Source of the DNA: Rariloculus sp965263005
Lineage (GTDB): Bacteria > Pseudomonadota > Gammaproteobacteria > Steroidobacterales > Rariloculaceae
Reading direction: 5' to 3'
Length of the DNA: 64,000 bases
Assembly: GCF_965263005.1 (NCBI RefSeq)
Contig: NZ_OZ253579.1
Coordinates: 2,232,001-2,296,000 of the forward strand
Shown: positions 44,885-54,108 of the stretch, piece after piece
Layout of the letters: every line of letters starts with the position of its first letter
How positions within the stretch are numbered: the first letter of the stretch is position 1
Translations under genes and position numbers: made by a program
Notes under the pieces: generated by a model
Told to the model about the DNA's origin: nothing
The model's database searches: none
The model's input: the letters and a program-made list of their open reading frames with translations, nothing else

Positions 44885-45133
44885 ATGGTGGACAGAAATG
44901 AGATTTTCGCCGATGTGAGCCGCGAACTGCACACGTTGTTCGACTTGCCCGAAAATCAGATAACTCCGGAAGCGCGCCTTTATGAGGATCTGGATCTCGA
45001 CAGCATCGATGCCGTCGATCTCATCGTTCGGCTCCAGCAACTGACAAAGAAGCGGCTCCAGCCTGACCAGTTCAAATCTGTGAAGACGGTGGACGATATC
45101 GTCACCGCTGTGGCGCAACTGTTGGTTGAATAG
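44885..45133 (+). CDS. apeF: Acyl carrier protein 2 of the aryl polyene PKS
   Basis: 82 residues with Ser40 in LDLDSIDAVDLI, the prosthetic-group site. Only 24 bp separate it from ACP 1, with which it shares the LDSIDA core but little else. Its 3' end overlaps the next gene by 8 bp if that gene starts at its earliest codon. Confidence 0.93.
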   Translation: MVDRNEIFADVSRELHTLFDLPENQITPEARLYEDLDLDSIDAVDLIVRLQQLTKKRLQPDQFKSVKTVDDIVTAVAQLLVE

Positions 45134-45809
45134 ACCGGGCGGCATCCTCAAGTCGCCAAACTGCTTGCGCGGCCTCTGTAATAGGGTGCTTCTTGCCACA
45201 CGAGCTGTCCAGGGAGAAGCCTTGTTCGGTAGAAAATTGACGAAGGCGATATCGCGTGGGTTCGTCGTTGCGCTCGGCGTGTATCCGCTGCTGGTGTATT
45301 TCGGACTGTTGTACTTCGACGCCACCTGGGTTGCAGGGTGGCTGCTTGCGCTGTGCATCCTGCGCTTGTTTGCCAGCAGGTTTGGAGTGAGCGCCGCAGT
45401 TAGCGGCAACGGCATCTTGATCAGTTGTGCAGGCGGAATACTCCTTGCACTCATCAGCGTCATAGGGCGGTCACATCAAGCGATATTGTTTAATCCGGTT
45501 GTTGTCAATCTGACAATGCTGATTGTGTTTACCTACAGTCTGATCTATCCGCCAAGCATGATCGAACGGATTGCTCATCTGCGGAGACGGGATATCCCGC
45601 GGACAGCGATTGCGTATATGCGAAATTTGACATTCGTATGGGCTGCCTTTTTTTTTCTGAACGGTGCAGCGGCCTTATACACGGCCTTGTATACGTCGCT
45701 GGAAACCTGGACGCTGTATAACGGGCTTATCGCGTACCTACTGATCGCGATGCTGTTCGGGGGCGAGTGGATAGTGCGTGGATTCCTGGCCAGGGACGGA
45801 AGGGCGTGA
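45126..45809 (+). CDS. apeG: COG4648-like polytopic membrane protein of the APE cluster
   Basis: Up to 227 residues. The frame opens with TTG at 45126, overlapping the ACP; in-frame GTG at 45186 is an equally good start. Six or so hydrophobic helices run from about residue 45 (GFVVALGVYPLLVYFGLL, WLLALCILRLFA, ILISCAGGILLALISVIG, LTMLIVFTYSLIYPPSMIERI, WAAFFFLNGAAALYTALY, LIAYLLIAMLFGGEWIVR). The family is conserved in APE clusters with no known function. It is GC-poorer than most of the window. Confidence 0.8.
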   Translation: MNRPGGILKSPNCLRGLCNRVLLATRAVQGEALFGRKLTKAISRGFVVALGVYPLLVYFGLLYFDATWVAGWLLALCILRLFASRFGVSAAVSGNGILISCAGGILLALISVIGRSHQAILFNPVVVNLTMLIVFTYSLIYPPSMIERIAHLRRRDIPRTAIAYMRNLTFVWAAFFFLNGAAALYTALYTSLETWTLYNGLIAYLLIAMLFGGEWIVRGFLARDGRA

Positions 45810-47149
45810 ACCGGAACCCGTTCTCCGAGGTGCTCGACACGGACGACGATCACATCGTCTGCTTCGGCTCAGACGGCACAGTGTTCCGTTGGAGCGAGTT
45901 TGTGGAACGAGCCTCCGGCGTGCGCGACAGTCTCGCGGCGCTCCCCGGCGCACGATGGGCAGTCGACATCGACGACGTTTATGAGTTTGCGTGCGCCATG
46001 ATGGGATGCTGGGCAGCTGGAAAGACAGCGGTCATTGCCGCACGGCAGATCATTCGGCGCGAAGACCTCGACACGAAGATAGACGGCGTGCTGACTTCGG
46101 CGCCGGTCCGTTCTACGAACCGGCTGTCCGTTGCGCTGACGCAGGTGGTGCGCGCGAACAAACCGATCAAGGCCTTGGACCCTGGCTCGCGGATCGTTTT
46201 GTACACTTCAGGCTCAACGGGAAAGCCGAAAGAGGTTGGCCGGGCACTGCATAACGTAGAAGCTGAACTCAGTGCATTTGAGTCGTTGTGGGGCACAAGG
46301 CTGCGTGGCAGTAGCATGTATTCGACGGTATCGCACAGGCACGTTTACGGTCTGCTGTTTCGCGTGCTGTGGCCATTGCTGTCCAGGCGTCCATTTGCAA
46401 CTTTCGATTTTCAGTACCCGGAGCAGTTGCTCGGTCCGGTTGGCTCCGGCAACGTGCTGATCACGAGTCCCGCGCTGTTGAAGCGAATCGGCCATTTCGA
46501 TCCCAGGGCCGGTGACTGGGCCGCGGTGTTCTCTTCGGGGGGACTTCTGCCCCGCGACTCAGCGATGGATTCGAAGCGCGTTCTCGGGACCCATCCCATC
46601 GAAGTGTTGGGCAGTACCGAAACGAGCGGGGTTGGATGGCGCCGGCAACGAGCGCAGAACAACGAGATGTGGACTGTGCTGCCAACGGCAAGCGTCAGGG
46701 TCGATCGGGACGGCTTTCTGGAGGTCGAATCGCAATTTTCCGGACAAGCGGGTTGGTATCGGATGGGGGATCTCGCAAAGCTGGTTCCGGACGGCCGTTT
46801 CGAGTTGCTCGGTCGCGGCGACAGTATCGCCAAGATAGAGGAAAAGCGCATATCCCTAACGGAGATCGAACGTCTGCTGCTGGAGCATCCGTTTGTCGTT
46901 GCTGCCGCTGCGGTCGCACTCGCCGACGATACGAGGCAGTTCATCGGTGTCGCTCTCGGGCTCAGTCGGACCGGCGCGGAAGAGTTGGCGCGTGTCGGGA
47001 GGCTTGCATTCAGCACAACCTTGAAGGACTCTCTGCGGTCCAGAATCGAGCCTGTGGCGTTGCCCAGAAAGTTCCGCTATCTGGATGAGTTGCCCGTCAA
47101 CTCCCAGGGTAAGCGAACGCAGGCGGCCATCGAGAAACTGTTTGAATAG
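45806..47149 (+). CDS. apeH: AMP-dependent acyl-CoA/ACP ligase (ApeH-type) that loads the aryl starter
   Basis: 447 residues from the GTG at 45806, which overlaps the previous stop as GTGA; an upstream GTG at 45767 is possible. ANL-superfamily features: P-loop VLYTSGSTGKPKEV (about 130-142), EVLGSTETSGVGWR, YRMGDLAKL and the C-terminal GRGDSIAKIEEKRISLTEIE. In the APE pathway this class activates an aryl acid such as 4-hydroxybenzoate and transfers it to ACP. Specificity cannot be read here. Confidence 0.88.
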   Translation: MNRNPFSEVLDTDDDHIVCFGSDGTVFRWSEFVERASGVRDSLAALPGARWAVDIDDVYEFACAMMGCWAAGKTAVIAARQIIRREDLDTKIDGVLTSAPVRSTNRLSVALTQVVRANKPIKALDPGSRIVLYTSGSTGKPKEVGRALHNVEAELSAFESLWGTRLRGSSMYSTVSHRHVYGLLFRVLWPLLSRRPFATFDFQYPEQLLGPVGSGNVLITSPALLKRIGHFDPRAGDWAAVFSSGGLLPRDSAMDSKRVLGTHPIEVLGSTETSGVGWRRQRAQNNEMWTVLPTASVRVDRDGFLEVESQFSGQAGWYRMGDLAKLVPDGRFELLGRGDSIAKIEEKRISLTEIERLLLEHPFVVAAAAVALADDTRQFIGVALGLSRTGAEELARVGRLAFSTTLKDSLRSRIEPVALPRKFRYLDELPVNSQGKRTQAAIEKLFE

Positions 47150-47151
47150 CC

Positions 47152-47502
47152 ATGGCAGCAACGCAACCCGTCATCGTTGATCGGCTGCTCGCAACACCGA
47201 ACACCGCGGAGATCGTTTTCACGGTAGCACGGAATCTCAGGTATCTGCGGGGACATTTTCCGGGCGTGCCGATTGTTCCCGGTGTCGTCCAGATCAAGTG
47301 GGCAATCGACGAGGGTGCCGTGTGTCTCGGCCTCGGCAAACGTGTCATCGGGCTCGAAGCCATAAAGTTCAGGCAGGTGATGCAACCGGCCCGCGAAGTC
47401 AGGCTGTCGCTCAGATTCGATGAGCAAACCAACAAGCTCCATTTCTCGTACGAATCGCGAACGGGGATGCACAGCAGCGGCCGACTGTTGTTGCATAGCT
47501 AG
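47152..47502 (+). CDS. apeI: FabA/FabZ-type hotdog dehydratase (ApeI-type)
   Basis: 116 residues. The catalytic signature RYLRGHFPGVPIVPGVVQIKW (active-site His35) is characteristic of 3-hydroxyacyl-ACP dehydratases. It starts 2 bp after the ligase stop. Together with ApeP it would form the heterodimeric dehydratase that makes the conjugated double bonds. Confidence 0.88.
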   Translation: MAATQPVIVDRLLATPNTAEIVFTVARNLRYLRGHFPGVPIVPGVVQIKWAIDEGAVCLGLGKRVIGLEAIKFRQVMQPAREVRLSLRFDEQTNKLHFSYESRTGMHSSGRLLLHS

Positions 47503-47738
47503 TGCCCTGTGTCACCGATACGCGTACGTCCACAGTGGTCGGGACGCATCAGTTCACCGCGCGCTTCGCGGGCAATATCAGGCGAATTGGCGGGGCGCGC
47601 AACGCCGCAATGCAGGCTTCCGCCAGTTCTTTCCGGCGCTCCCGGCGCGGCTCCTGCCTGGGTTGGGGTCCTTGGATTCGGGGCCGCCATTCGCTCCGGG
47701 CCTTGCCTTGGTAGTAGTCTTGCCGGGAGGTGCTAAAC

Positions 47739-49439
47739 ATGTGTGGAATGGCGACGCTGGACACTAACATGAACGTCTGCATCGTGATACCGGTATACAA
47801 CCACGGTACGGCGCTCCGCACGACCATTGCAGCATTGCAGAAGTACGATCTGCCGACGCTCGTCGTCGACGATGGCAGCGGCCAGCCGACCCGGCATGCC
47901 ATCGACGAGCTCGCCGCAGAATTCGAGCTCAGCGTAATCCGACTTCCGCAGAACACCGGCAAAGGCGGCGCGGTCATAGCCGGTCTGCGCGCCGCGGCAC
48001 GAGAAGGGTTCAGCCACGCATTGCAGATTGATGCCGACGGCCAACACGATATCGAAGACGTACCGAAGTTGCTGTCCGCGTCCGAGCAGAGCCCGAACGC
48101 CTTGGTATCAGGCGTCCCGCGATACGATGCATCGGCGCCTGCCAGTCGGGTGCATGGTCGGCGAATAACGAATTTCTGGGTGGGTATCGAAACGCTATCG
48201 AGACGCACGCCTGATCTTATGTGCGGGTTCCGCGTGTATCCGCTTGCGAGCACGATCGCGCTGCTCGACTCGAGGAAGATGGGTTTGCGGATGGACTTCG
48301 ATATAGAAGTCGCCGTCAGACTGTATTGGCGGGGCGTGGAGACCGTCGGAATCCCCACGGTAGTCGTCTATCCGGAGGGTGGCACGTCACACTTCCGGCT
48401 GTTTCGAGACAATTGGCTGATCACGACGCTGCACGCGCGGTTGGTGTTTGGCATGTTGCTTCGTTTACCGATTCTGATCGTGCGGAAAACGAGGGTCGAT
48501 CAGATCCATTGGTCTCGGATCGGAGAGCGCGGCGGCATGATCGGTATGCGCACGCTGTTTGCGGTCTATAGACTGTTCGGGCGTCGGGCGTTCGAGTTGC
48601 TGCTGTATCCCGTCATCGGCTACTTCTATCTCACGGATGCTCGCGTGCGGAAGGTGTCGCGAGAGTATCTCGACCGGATTGAGAAATGTCGCCGCAAGAA
48701 AGGGCTGTCGTACAGGCGCCGGCTGAACAGCTTCAAGCATCTGTTGGAATTTGGAGGCGCCGTGCTCGACAAGGGCGCGATGTGGGCGGGGCGGTTCCCC
48801 GCCGGCACTATCGAGTTCGATGATCCTGGTGCGTATGAGCGGTTTTGCGCGACCAACAGAGGCTCGATGTTCATCGGCTCTCATCTGGGAAATCTGGAGG
48901 TCCTGCGGGCGTTCGGTGAGGGCGTCCAGGGCATGACGGTCAACGCATTGGTGTTCACGCGGCATTCGGAACGTTTCAATCGCATGCTTGCGGCCATCAG
49001 TCCGAGCGCGCACGACAACATGATCCAAGTGGACTCGCTGGGACCGGAATCCGTCGGTTTGCTGCAGGATCGGCTTCGCGACGGCGAGCACGTGGCGATA
49101 GTTGCGGATCGTACGTCGGTACATCACAGGGAACGCTCCGTTTATGTGAATTTTCTCGGGCGTCGGGCACCGTTTCCCGAAGGACCTTTCATTCTGGCGC
49201 ACTTGCTGGGTTGTCCGGTTTATCTGCTGTTCTGCCTGAAGGTTGCGGGACGATATAGAATCTATCTTGAGCTGTTCGCTTTTCCGCTCGAATTACCTCG
49301 CGCTGATCGTCAAGCTGCGCTTCGGTCAGCCGTTGAACGATATGCCCGCCGTCTGGAGTATTATTGTCTGCTCGCGCCGACCCAGTGGTTCAACTTCTTC
49401 GATTTCTGGAGTCAAGCCGAGAAAGTCGAGCATGTCTAG
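47739..49439 (+). CDS. apeJ: Glycosyltransferase-acyltransferase fusion (ApeJ-type)
   Basis: 566 residues from the ATG at 47739, the best start because GGGAGG lies just upstream; Met at 47748 and 47769 are alternatives. The N-terminal GT2 domain (dolichyl-phosphate-mannose-synthase-like) has VVIPVYNHG, VVDDGSGQPT, NTGKGGAVIAGL and a DADGQHD motif. From about residue 270 a LpxL/HtrB-like acyltransferase domain begins: SHLGNLEVLRAF (HxxxxE) and PFPEGPFILA. It probably adds sugar and acyl parts of the lipid anchor. The 236-bp gap before it (47503-47738) is non-coding by eye and unusual for this tight operon. Confidence 0.88.
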   Translation: MCGMATLDTNMNVCIVIPVYNHGTALRTTIAALQKYDLPTLVVDDGSGQPTRHAIDELAAEFELSVIRLPQNTGKGGAVIAGLRAAAREGFSHALQIDADGQHDIEDVPKLLSASEQSPNALVSGVPRYDASAPASRVHGRRITNFWVGIETLSRRTPDLMCGFRVYPLASTIALLDSRKMGLRMDFDIEVAVRLYWRGVETVGIPTVVVYPEGGTSHFRLFRDNWLITTLHARLVFGMLLRLPILIVRKTRVDQIHWSRIGERGGMIGMRTLFAVYRLFGRRAFELLLYPVIGYFYLTDARVRKVSREYLDRIEKCRRKKGLSYRRRLNSFKHLLEFGGAVLDKGAMWAGRFPAGTIEFDDPGAYERFCATNRGSMFIGSHLGNLEVLRAFGEGVQGMTVNALVFTRHSERFNRMLAAISPSAHDNMIQVDSLGPESVGLLQDRLRDGEHVAIVADRTSVHHRERSVYVNFLGRRAPFPEGPFILAHLLGCPVYLLFCLKVAGRYRIYLELFAFPLELPRADRQAALRSAVERYARRLEYYCLLAPTQWFNFFDFWSQAEKVEHV

Positions 49440-49500
49440 CTGAAGTGCGGCGAAGAACGGCTATATCAGCATGGGTTGGCAGTGGAATCCTGGACACTAG

Positions 49501-49935
49501 ATGAATCCGTCTGACATCAGAATTGAAGTGGAAGTCGAAGTGGACGTGCCTTTCCAGGATTGTGATCCGATGGGCGTAACGTGGCACGGAAACTATTTCC
49601 GCTATCTGGAGCTAGCGCGGTCCGCGCTCCTGAACAAGATCAATTACAATTACTTTCGCATGACAGAATCTGGTTATACTTGGCCCGTTATCGACACGCG
49701 CCTGAAATTCATCAAACCTGCCAAATTCGGCGATCGCATCTCTGTGAAGGCATCACTCGTCGAATATGAGAATCGAATCAAGATAGACTATGTCATTACG
49801 AATTGCGTAACCGGCGAACGTTTGACGCGTGGCTATACGACACAGGTTGCCGTGCGACTGGATGACGGCGAGATGTGTTTTGTCTCGCCGGATGAACTCA
49901 TCGAAAAGGTGCTCAGATGCGCCGAGTCTGCTTAG
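49501..49935 (+). CDS. apeK: Hotdog thioesterase (ApeK-type, YbgC-like)
   Basis: 144 residues with the 4HBT signature FQDCDPMGVTWHGNYFRYLELAR (Asp20/Asp22, Gly, His and Tyr positions). It would hydrolyse acyl-ACP or acyl-CoA in the polyene pathway, for release or proofreading. It lies 61 bp after ApeJ, and its end overlaps the next gene by 19 bp. Confidence 0.88.
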   Translation: MNPSDIRIEVEVEVDVPFQDCDPMGVTWHGNYFRYLELARSALLNKINYNYFRMTESGYTWPVIDTRLKFIKPAKFGDRISVKASLVEYENRIKIDYVITNCVTGERLTRGYTTQVAVRLDDGEMCFVSPDELIEKVLRCAESA

Positions 49936-50546
49936 TGGCGCTCCTTGTCGTCAGTGCGGCCGCAGGCGGCCAGAATACCCCTGCGGCACCGCCCGGCGAT
50001 GTGGGCTTCGAAGCTGTCTCGCGGCGTTTGTCCGCTATAGAAACTCTCCGCGCACAGTTTACGCAGACGCGACAGATTCCGGCACTGAGCCAGCCACTTC
50101 ACTCACGCGGCAGGTTGATCATATCGGGGCTCGGCCTGTATTGGGAACAGTCTGAACCGTTCAAGACCGTGCTCATTGCGAATGCAGACGGACTGGCTCA
50201 GAAGATTGCCGACCAGCCAGTTGTAAGTGTTTCGGTGGCGGAACAGCCGATGGCCGTGTCGATAAGCGAGGTATTCCTGAGCATCTTCAGGGGGGATCGC
50301 CGCGCGCTCGACGAATATTTCGACGTCGATTTCGATTCGAACGGAGAAGCATGGACGATACGCCTTGTACCGCGGACCTTTCCGTTGACGGAAGCGGTAG
50401 CGAGCATTGTCGTTGAAGGCACCGTGTTCCTGGACCGTTTGAGTGTGCAGGGAGTCGCTGAAGATTTGTTGACAGTCGAGTTTTCCGATCAACGTTCGGA
50501 ACCCACAGCGCTAAGCCGGGAAGAACGTGAGCTTTATATCCCCTAG
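49917..50546 (+). CDS. apeL: LolA-like periplasmic lipid carrier (ApeL-type)
   Basis: 209 residues. Signal peptide ending near AAAGGQ (about 18), then LSAIETLRAQFTQTRQIPALSQPLHSRGRLIISGLGLYWEQSEPF, the LolA-family start with its GRL/W features. In APE clusters such a carrier probably hands the product between the membranes together with the MMPL exporter. It overlaps the exporter gene by 20 bp. Confidence 0.85.
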   Translation: MRRVCLVALLVVSAAAGGQNTPAAPPGDVGFEAVSRRLSAIETLRAQFTQTRQIPALSQPLHSRGRLIISGLGLYWEQSEPFKTVLIANADGLAQKIADQPVVSVSVAEQPMAVSISEVFLSIFRGDRRALDEYFDVDFDSNGEAWTIRLVPRTFPLTEAVASIVVEGTVFLDRLSVQGVAEDLLTVEFSDQRSEPTALSREERELYIP

Positions 50547-52866
50547 TGTCGTTTGGGGGATCTGCCTGTTGTTCCTCGGCGCTGCGCTAGCGTCGAGCGT
50601 CACGGATAGTCGCTGGCTGCGCAGCAACGTCTTCGAGCTCCTGCCGGAATCCCAAAACGATGCCCTGACTGCCCTGGCCACTGACAGGGCCGAGCAGGAG
50701 CTCAGCGCCCGATTGATCTTCCTGGTCGGCCACGAGGATCGAAGCGTGGCGAGAACCGCTGCCGAGACCCTTGCAGCCGGACTCGATCTAAACGCCTTGA
50801 TCGAGCGGGTGAGCGCGCGCACATCGGAGGAGCGCGTAGCGGAAGTCGCATCATTCTATTTTCGCTTTCGCAGACAGCTATTAACCGACCGGCAGATTTC
50901 GACGATCGGAAACGGCAACGGCGCCGCCCTGGAGCAGGCTGCCTTGGCAGCGATCTATAGCCCGCTCATGACCCCGGGCAACTCCGTTTTGACCGATCCG
51001 TTTGCTCTGTTTTCCGAGAGCATCCAGCAACTTCAGCCGAGCGGAACCGCTTTGGTCTTCGACGACGGGTATCTGTGGGCCGAGGGCGAAGAGCTTGCTT
51101 ACGTTTTCGTCTCGGCTCGGACCATCTCGGCGACATTGGGTATCGATTTGCAGCAGCGGCTCGTCGCGGAGATCGACACCCTGATACGGGAAGCTGCCAG
51201 CCGCGACACGGGAATCACTGTTCTACGGACCGGGTTCCTGTTCTATGCGAACGCTGGAACCGAAAGCGCTCGTTCGGAGATTTCGATTATCGGCACGGGG
51301 TCAGTCGCCGGGATCCTGGTACTGATGTTGTCATTGTTCAGATCCTTTCGGCCCGTGCTGCTGGGGCTGCTGACTATCGGGACTGGCTGCGTCGCGGCAA
51401 TTGCCGCGACGTTGTGGGTGTTCGAGTCCGTCCATCTGTTTACGCTCGTGTTCGGTGCGAGTCTGATCGGTGTCTCAATCGACTATACCTTTCACTATCT
51501 GGCGGACGAGTTCCTCGGCGATTCAAATTGGACGCCAGAATCGGGGATACGTCGAGTATTGCCGGGGATTACGCTCGGACTGATTACGAGCGTCATCGCA
51601 TATCTTGCACTGACCGTTGCGCCGTTTCCCGGACTCCGGCAGTTGGCGGTGTTTTCCAGCGCCGGTCTGATCGGCGCCTACTTGACGCTTTTGTGCTGCG
51701 CGCGCTGGTTTCGAAGGCCGGTGCCTATGAAAAGGCGGCCGTTACTGCTCCGGCTCAGCACGGCCTATCTTGACCTCTGGCGTCGGATGACCGTCGGTTG
51801 GCGCGTTATGATCGGGGTGGTGTTTGGAGTCGTTGCATTCGCGGGTTTGCTTGTGGCCAATGTCAATGACGACGTTGCCATGCTGCAAAGCCAACCGGCC
51901 GATCTCAAGCGCGAGGAAGCGGAAATCGCGGCACTGCTCGGAGCGATTCCGAGCAATACCTTCCTGCTGGTCCGTGCGACGTCGACCGAGGCTCTGCTGC
52001 AGCGCGAGGAAGGCGTCCGCGAAGTTCTCGACGAGCTGATCGCTGCCGGCGGTTTGCACGACTATCTGGCCGTATCGCGCAGCGTTCCGTCTGCCTCAAG
52101 GCAGCAGCGAAGTGTTGACGCTTATGCGTCTCTCGTGCGATCCCGCCTGCCGGGGTTCTTTTCGGTACTCGGCGTATCCGATGAGGACACGCGCAACGCG
52201 TTGACTGAATTGACGAGGCCGGCCGAGCCATTCTCAGTGAGCAATTGGCTCGATCACACCTCGTCGGAGGAATTGCGCGGACTGTGGATAGGGACTTTTG
52301 AGCGATCGACGGCGTCGATGGTATTGCTCGAGGGGCTGGTTGACGCGGCCGCTATGCGTGGCGCGCTTGTCGGATTCGACGGTGTAACGGTCGTCGACAA
52401 GACCGGCGATCTTTCCGCTCTCCTCGGAGCTTACAGGAACCGTGTCACGTGGATGCTGATCGCAGGATATGCAGCGATTCTTCTGTTCCTCACAATGCGC
52501 TACGGCGTTGCGAGGGCTGCGATACTGCTCGTTCCGCCAGTGCTAGCGGGTTTGGCCGCGCTCGGCGCGGGGACTGCGCTCGGCTTGCCACTCAATCTTT
52601 TCAATCTCCTGGCGCTGATACTCGTGTTGGGAATCGGAATCGACTTCACGCTGTTTGTCGCGGAGGCACGCGGAGCACTCGAAGCGACGGTCTTCGCAAT
52701 TGCACTTTCGGCAATAACAACAATCATGTCGTTTGGTCTGCTGGCCTTGAGCGCAACGCTTGCCGTGCAATCTTTCGGTCTTACCGTGTTGATCGGGATT
52801 GCCTGCTCCTTCCTGCTCGCTCCGATGGCGCTGCCGGCCCGCCAGCCCGCCGATCGTAGCGCCTAG
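50527..52866 (+). CDS. apeM: MMPL/RND-family exporter (ApeM-type)
   Basis: 779 residues from a GTG that overlaps the LolA gene. Hydrophobic groups occur at residue 5-20 and in two blocks (about 255-410 and 635-775), split by two periplasmic domains, the MMPL layout. FGASLIGVSIDYTFHYLADEF (about 320) and LVLGIGIDFTLFVAEARGA (about 705) are the paired TM4/TM10 motifs with acidic residues. It would export the polyene lipid. Its TAG stop adjoins the first base of a full repeat copy. Confidence 0.9.
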   Translation: MSFISPSVVWGICLLFLGAALASSVTDSRWLRSNVFELLPESQNDALTALATDRAEQELSARLIFLVGHEDRSVARTAAETLAAGLDLNALIERVSARTSEERVAEVASFYFRFRRQLLTDRQISTIGNGNGAALEQAALAAIYSPLMTPGNSVLTDPFALFSESIQQLQPSGTALVFDDGYLWAEGEELAYVFVSARTISATLGIDLQQRLVAEIDTLIREAASRDTGITVLRTGFLFYANAGTESARSEISIIGTGSVAGILVLMLSLFRSFRPVLLGLLTIGTGCVAAIAATLWVFESVHLFTLVFGASLIGVSIDYTFHYLADEFLGDSNWTPESGIRRVLPGITLGLITSVIAYLALTVAPFPGLRQLAVFSSAGLIGAYLTLLCCARWFRRPVPMKRRPLLLRLSTAYLDLWRRMTVGWRVMIGVVFGVVAFAGLLVANVNDDVAMLQSQPADLKREEAEIAALLGAIPSNTFLLVRATSTEALLQREEGVREVLDELIAAGGLHDYLAVSRSVPSASRQQRSVDAYASLVRSRLPGFFSVLGVSDEDTRNALTELTRPAEPFSVSNWLDHTSSEELRGLWIGTFERSTASMVLLEGLVDAAAMRGALVGFDGVTVVDKTGDLSALLGAYRNRVTWMLIAGYAAILLFLTMRYGVARAAILLVPPVLAGLAALGAGTALGLPLNLFNLLALILVLGIGIDFTLFVAEARGALEATVFAIALSAITTIMSFGLLALSATLAVQSFGLTVLIGIACSFLLAPMALPARQPADRSA

Positions 52867-53025
52867 CAGCCCGTGGCAAAAGTCCGGCGTCGCACCGAGA
52901 CCGTCGAGGCGCCCGCCCGGCAAGGCGCGAGGAGCGAGAATATCGTGAATATTTGAGGGACGAGCAACGCCGCCGGGTGGCATGCATCGGCGGTCGAATG
53001 CAGCCGGACTTTTGCCACGGGCTGC
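52866..53025. repeat. Full copy 2 of the 160-bp terminal-inverted-repeat element
   Basis: 160 bp, in opposite orientation to copy 1, bounded by perfect 23-bp inverted repeats (52866-52888 and 53003-53025). Its first base is the last base of the ApeM TAG stop codon. The inner arm differs from copy 1 in a compensated way: GTCCGGC with GCCGGAC here, GTCCCG with CGGGAC there. It lies between the convergent apeM and galE genes. Confidence 0.9.
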
Positions 53026-53091
53026 CAATGTCCCGTCCAAGGAATAACATCGCCTTGCCAGCAGCCTTGCCGAGTTTTGCGGAATATGACG

Positions 53092-54108
53092 TCATTCCTC
53101 TGACTGCGCGCAAGTTCCTCCGCCCGCGGCAAGCTTGCGCTCCCATCTGAGCGAGTCGGCCACGATCGTTTCGAGGTCGTCGTATCCGGGCTTCCATCCC
53201 AGTATCGAGCGGATTTTCGACGTCTCGGCGATCAATGCCGGCGGCTCGTCGGGCCGCCTCGCGCTTTCGACCTGGTCCAGCGAGCGTCCCGCTACCGTTT
53301 CAACCGTCGAGATGACCTCACGAACGCTGTAGCCGTGGCCGTAACCGCAGTTCAATGTCGTCGACATGCCGCCTGCGCGCAGATAGGCAAGCGCTTTCAA
53401 GTGAGCGTCCGCAATATCCTCGACATGAATGTAGTCTCTCAAACCTGTCCCGTCAGGGGTCGGATAGTCCGTGCCAAAGATCGAAACCTGTTCGCGCCTG
53501 CCAACTGCCGCCTCGCATGCCACCTTGATCAATAGCGACGCGTTTGCCGTCGATTGCCCGATGCGGGCCTCGGGATCCGACCCCGCGACATTGAAATATC
53601 GCAGCGTCACGTAGCGCATCGGGTTGACGGCGGCCACGTCACGCAGCATCCATTCGGTCATGAGCTTTGATTGCCCGTAGGGATTGACCGGAGCCGTGGG
53701 ACTGTTGTCCTCCGACGCGATCCCGTTGTCCGGCTTCCCGTAGACCGCGGCCGTCGACGAAAAGACGAAGTGCCTGACGCCGGCTTTCACGGCCCAATCA
53801 AGCAGCATGCCGCTCCCGCAAGCATTGTTGCGATAGTACTTGAGCGGCGCGACGATCGATTCCGGCACCATTGTGTGGGCCGCGAAATGCATCACGCTTT
53901 CGATCTGGTAGCGCTCGAATACCGCGTCGAGAGCCGTCGGGTCACCGATGTCGCCGACGATGAGATCGCCATATAATACCGATTGTCGGAATCCCTTCGA
54001 TAGATCGTCGAGCACGACGATACTCTCGCCGGCCTCGCCAAGCTGGCGCACGACATGAGATCCGATATAGCCGGCGCCGCCGGTTACGAGAATCGCTTGC
54101 TTGCGCAT
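53092..54108 (-). CDS. galE: UDP-glucose 4-epimerase
   Basis: 338 residues from the Met codon at 54108 (GAGCAGG upstream); a start 21 bp earlier is possible. NAD-binding GGAGYIGSH (about 10-18), the extended-SDR catalytic Ser-Tyr-Lys (SSTAAVYG, YGQSKLM) and the YFNVAGSDPEARIGQ C-terminal signature identify it. It interconverts UDP-glucose and UDP-galactose. It is inverted within the aryl polyene cluster, convergent with apeM; it may supply the sugar for the ApeJ glycosyltransferase domain, or be an unrelated insertion. Confidence 0.92.
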   Translation of the reverse strand: MRKQAILVTGGAGYIGSHVVRQLGEAGESIVVLDDLSKGFRQSVLYGDLIVGDIGDPTALDAVFERYQIESVMHFAAHTMVPESIVAPLKYYRNNACGSGMLLDWAVKAGVRHFVFSSTAAVYGKPDNGIASEDNSPTAPVNPYGQSKLMTEWMLRDVAAVNPMRYVTLRYFNVAGSDPEARIGQSTANASLLIKVACEAAVGRREQVSIFGTDYPTPDGTGLRDYIHVEDIADAHLKALAYLRAGGMSTTLNCGYGHGYSVREVISTVETVAGRSLDQVESARRPDEPPALIAETSKIRSILGWKPGYDDLETIVADSLRWERKLAAGGGTCAQSEE

